A DNA stretch of 20,135 bases from CAZUPF01 sp964622035 (GTDB lineage Bacteria > Patescibacteriota > WWE3 > JAUXAW01 > JAYEID01), in NCBI GenBank assembly GCA_964622035.1, contig CAZUPF010000011.1, positions 1 through 20,135 on the forward strand, in the 5' to 3' direction. The notes under the pieces are model-generated. The model ran no database searches and was not told where the DNA came from. It saw only the letters and a list, made by a program, of their open reading frames with translations. Made by a program: the position numbers and the translations under genes. Below are positions 20,131 through 20,135 of the stretch, piece after piece (position 1 is the stretch's first letter; each line of letters begins with the position of its first letter).

Positions 20131-20135
20131 ATCCG

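Overview
The window comes from an uncultured bacterium, probably a metagenome assembly: a run of exactly 100 N (8708-8807) looks like a scaffold spacer. The lineage cannot be proven. T-box riboswitches, GreA paralogs, consensus -35/-10 promoters with 17-nt spacers and several apparently leaderless genes fit a Patescibacteria/CPR-like or Firmicutes/Chloroflexi-like organism. No phage, IS element or CRISPR array is visible.

The dominant theme is aminoacyl-tRNA supply. Minus strand, 2195-4568: promoter, tyrS, a DMT-family permease and tRNA-Tyr, closed by a strong terminator. Minus strand, 5436-7811: promoter, a Trp-type T-box leader, tRNA-Trp, an unrecognised 275-residue protein, then trpS. Minus strand, 7831-9170: promoter, a His-type T-box leader, the N gap, then the 3' part of a gene that appears to be a distant paralog of the 275-residue protein. 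Plus strand: tRNA-Glu (9783), lysS (12432) and serS (15651).

Other regions: 341-2077 (-) is an unusual fusion of an HprK-like P-loop kinase domain to a lactate/malate-dehydrogenase domain. 9859-12393 (+) carries two consecutive, divergent GreA proteins and an M49 (dipeptidyl-peptidase III)-like protein with an incomplete zinc motif. 14031-15648 holds two divergently transcribed HD-domain hydrolases. 15651-18961 (+) is a tightly packed run: serS, a spermidine-synthase-like protein carrying an apparent palindromic insertion, a PAP2 phosphatase and a frameshifted uppP. 19019-20072 holds two small divergent unknown genes.

The strongest candidate for something new is the T-box arrangement at 7422-7811. 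A Trp-type antiterminator and terminator sit only a few bases upstream of tRNA-Trp itself, so uncharged tRNA-Trp would control its own synthesis together with an unknown protein and perhaps trpS. A related unknown protein lies downstream of the His-type T-box.
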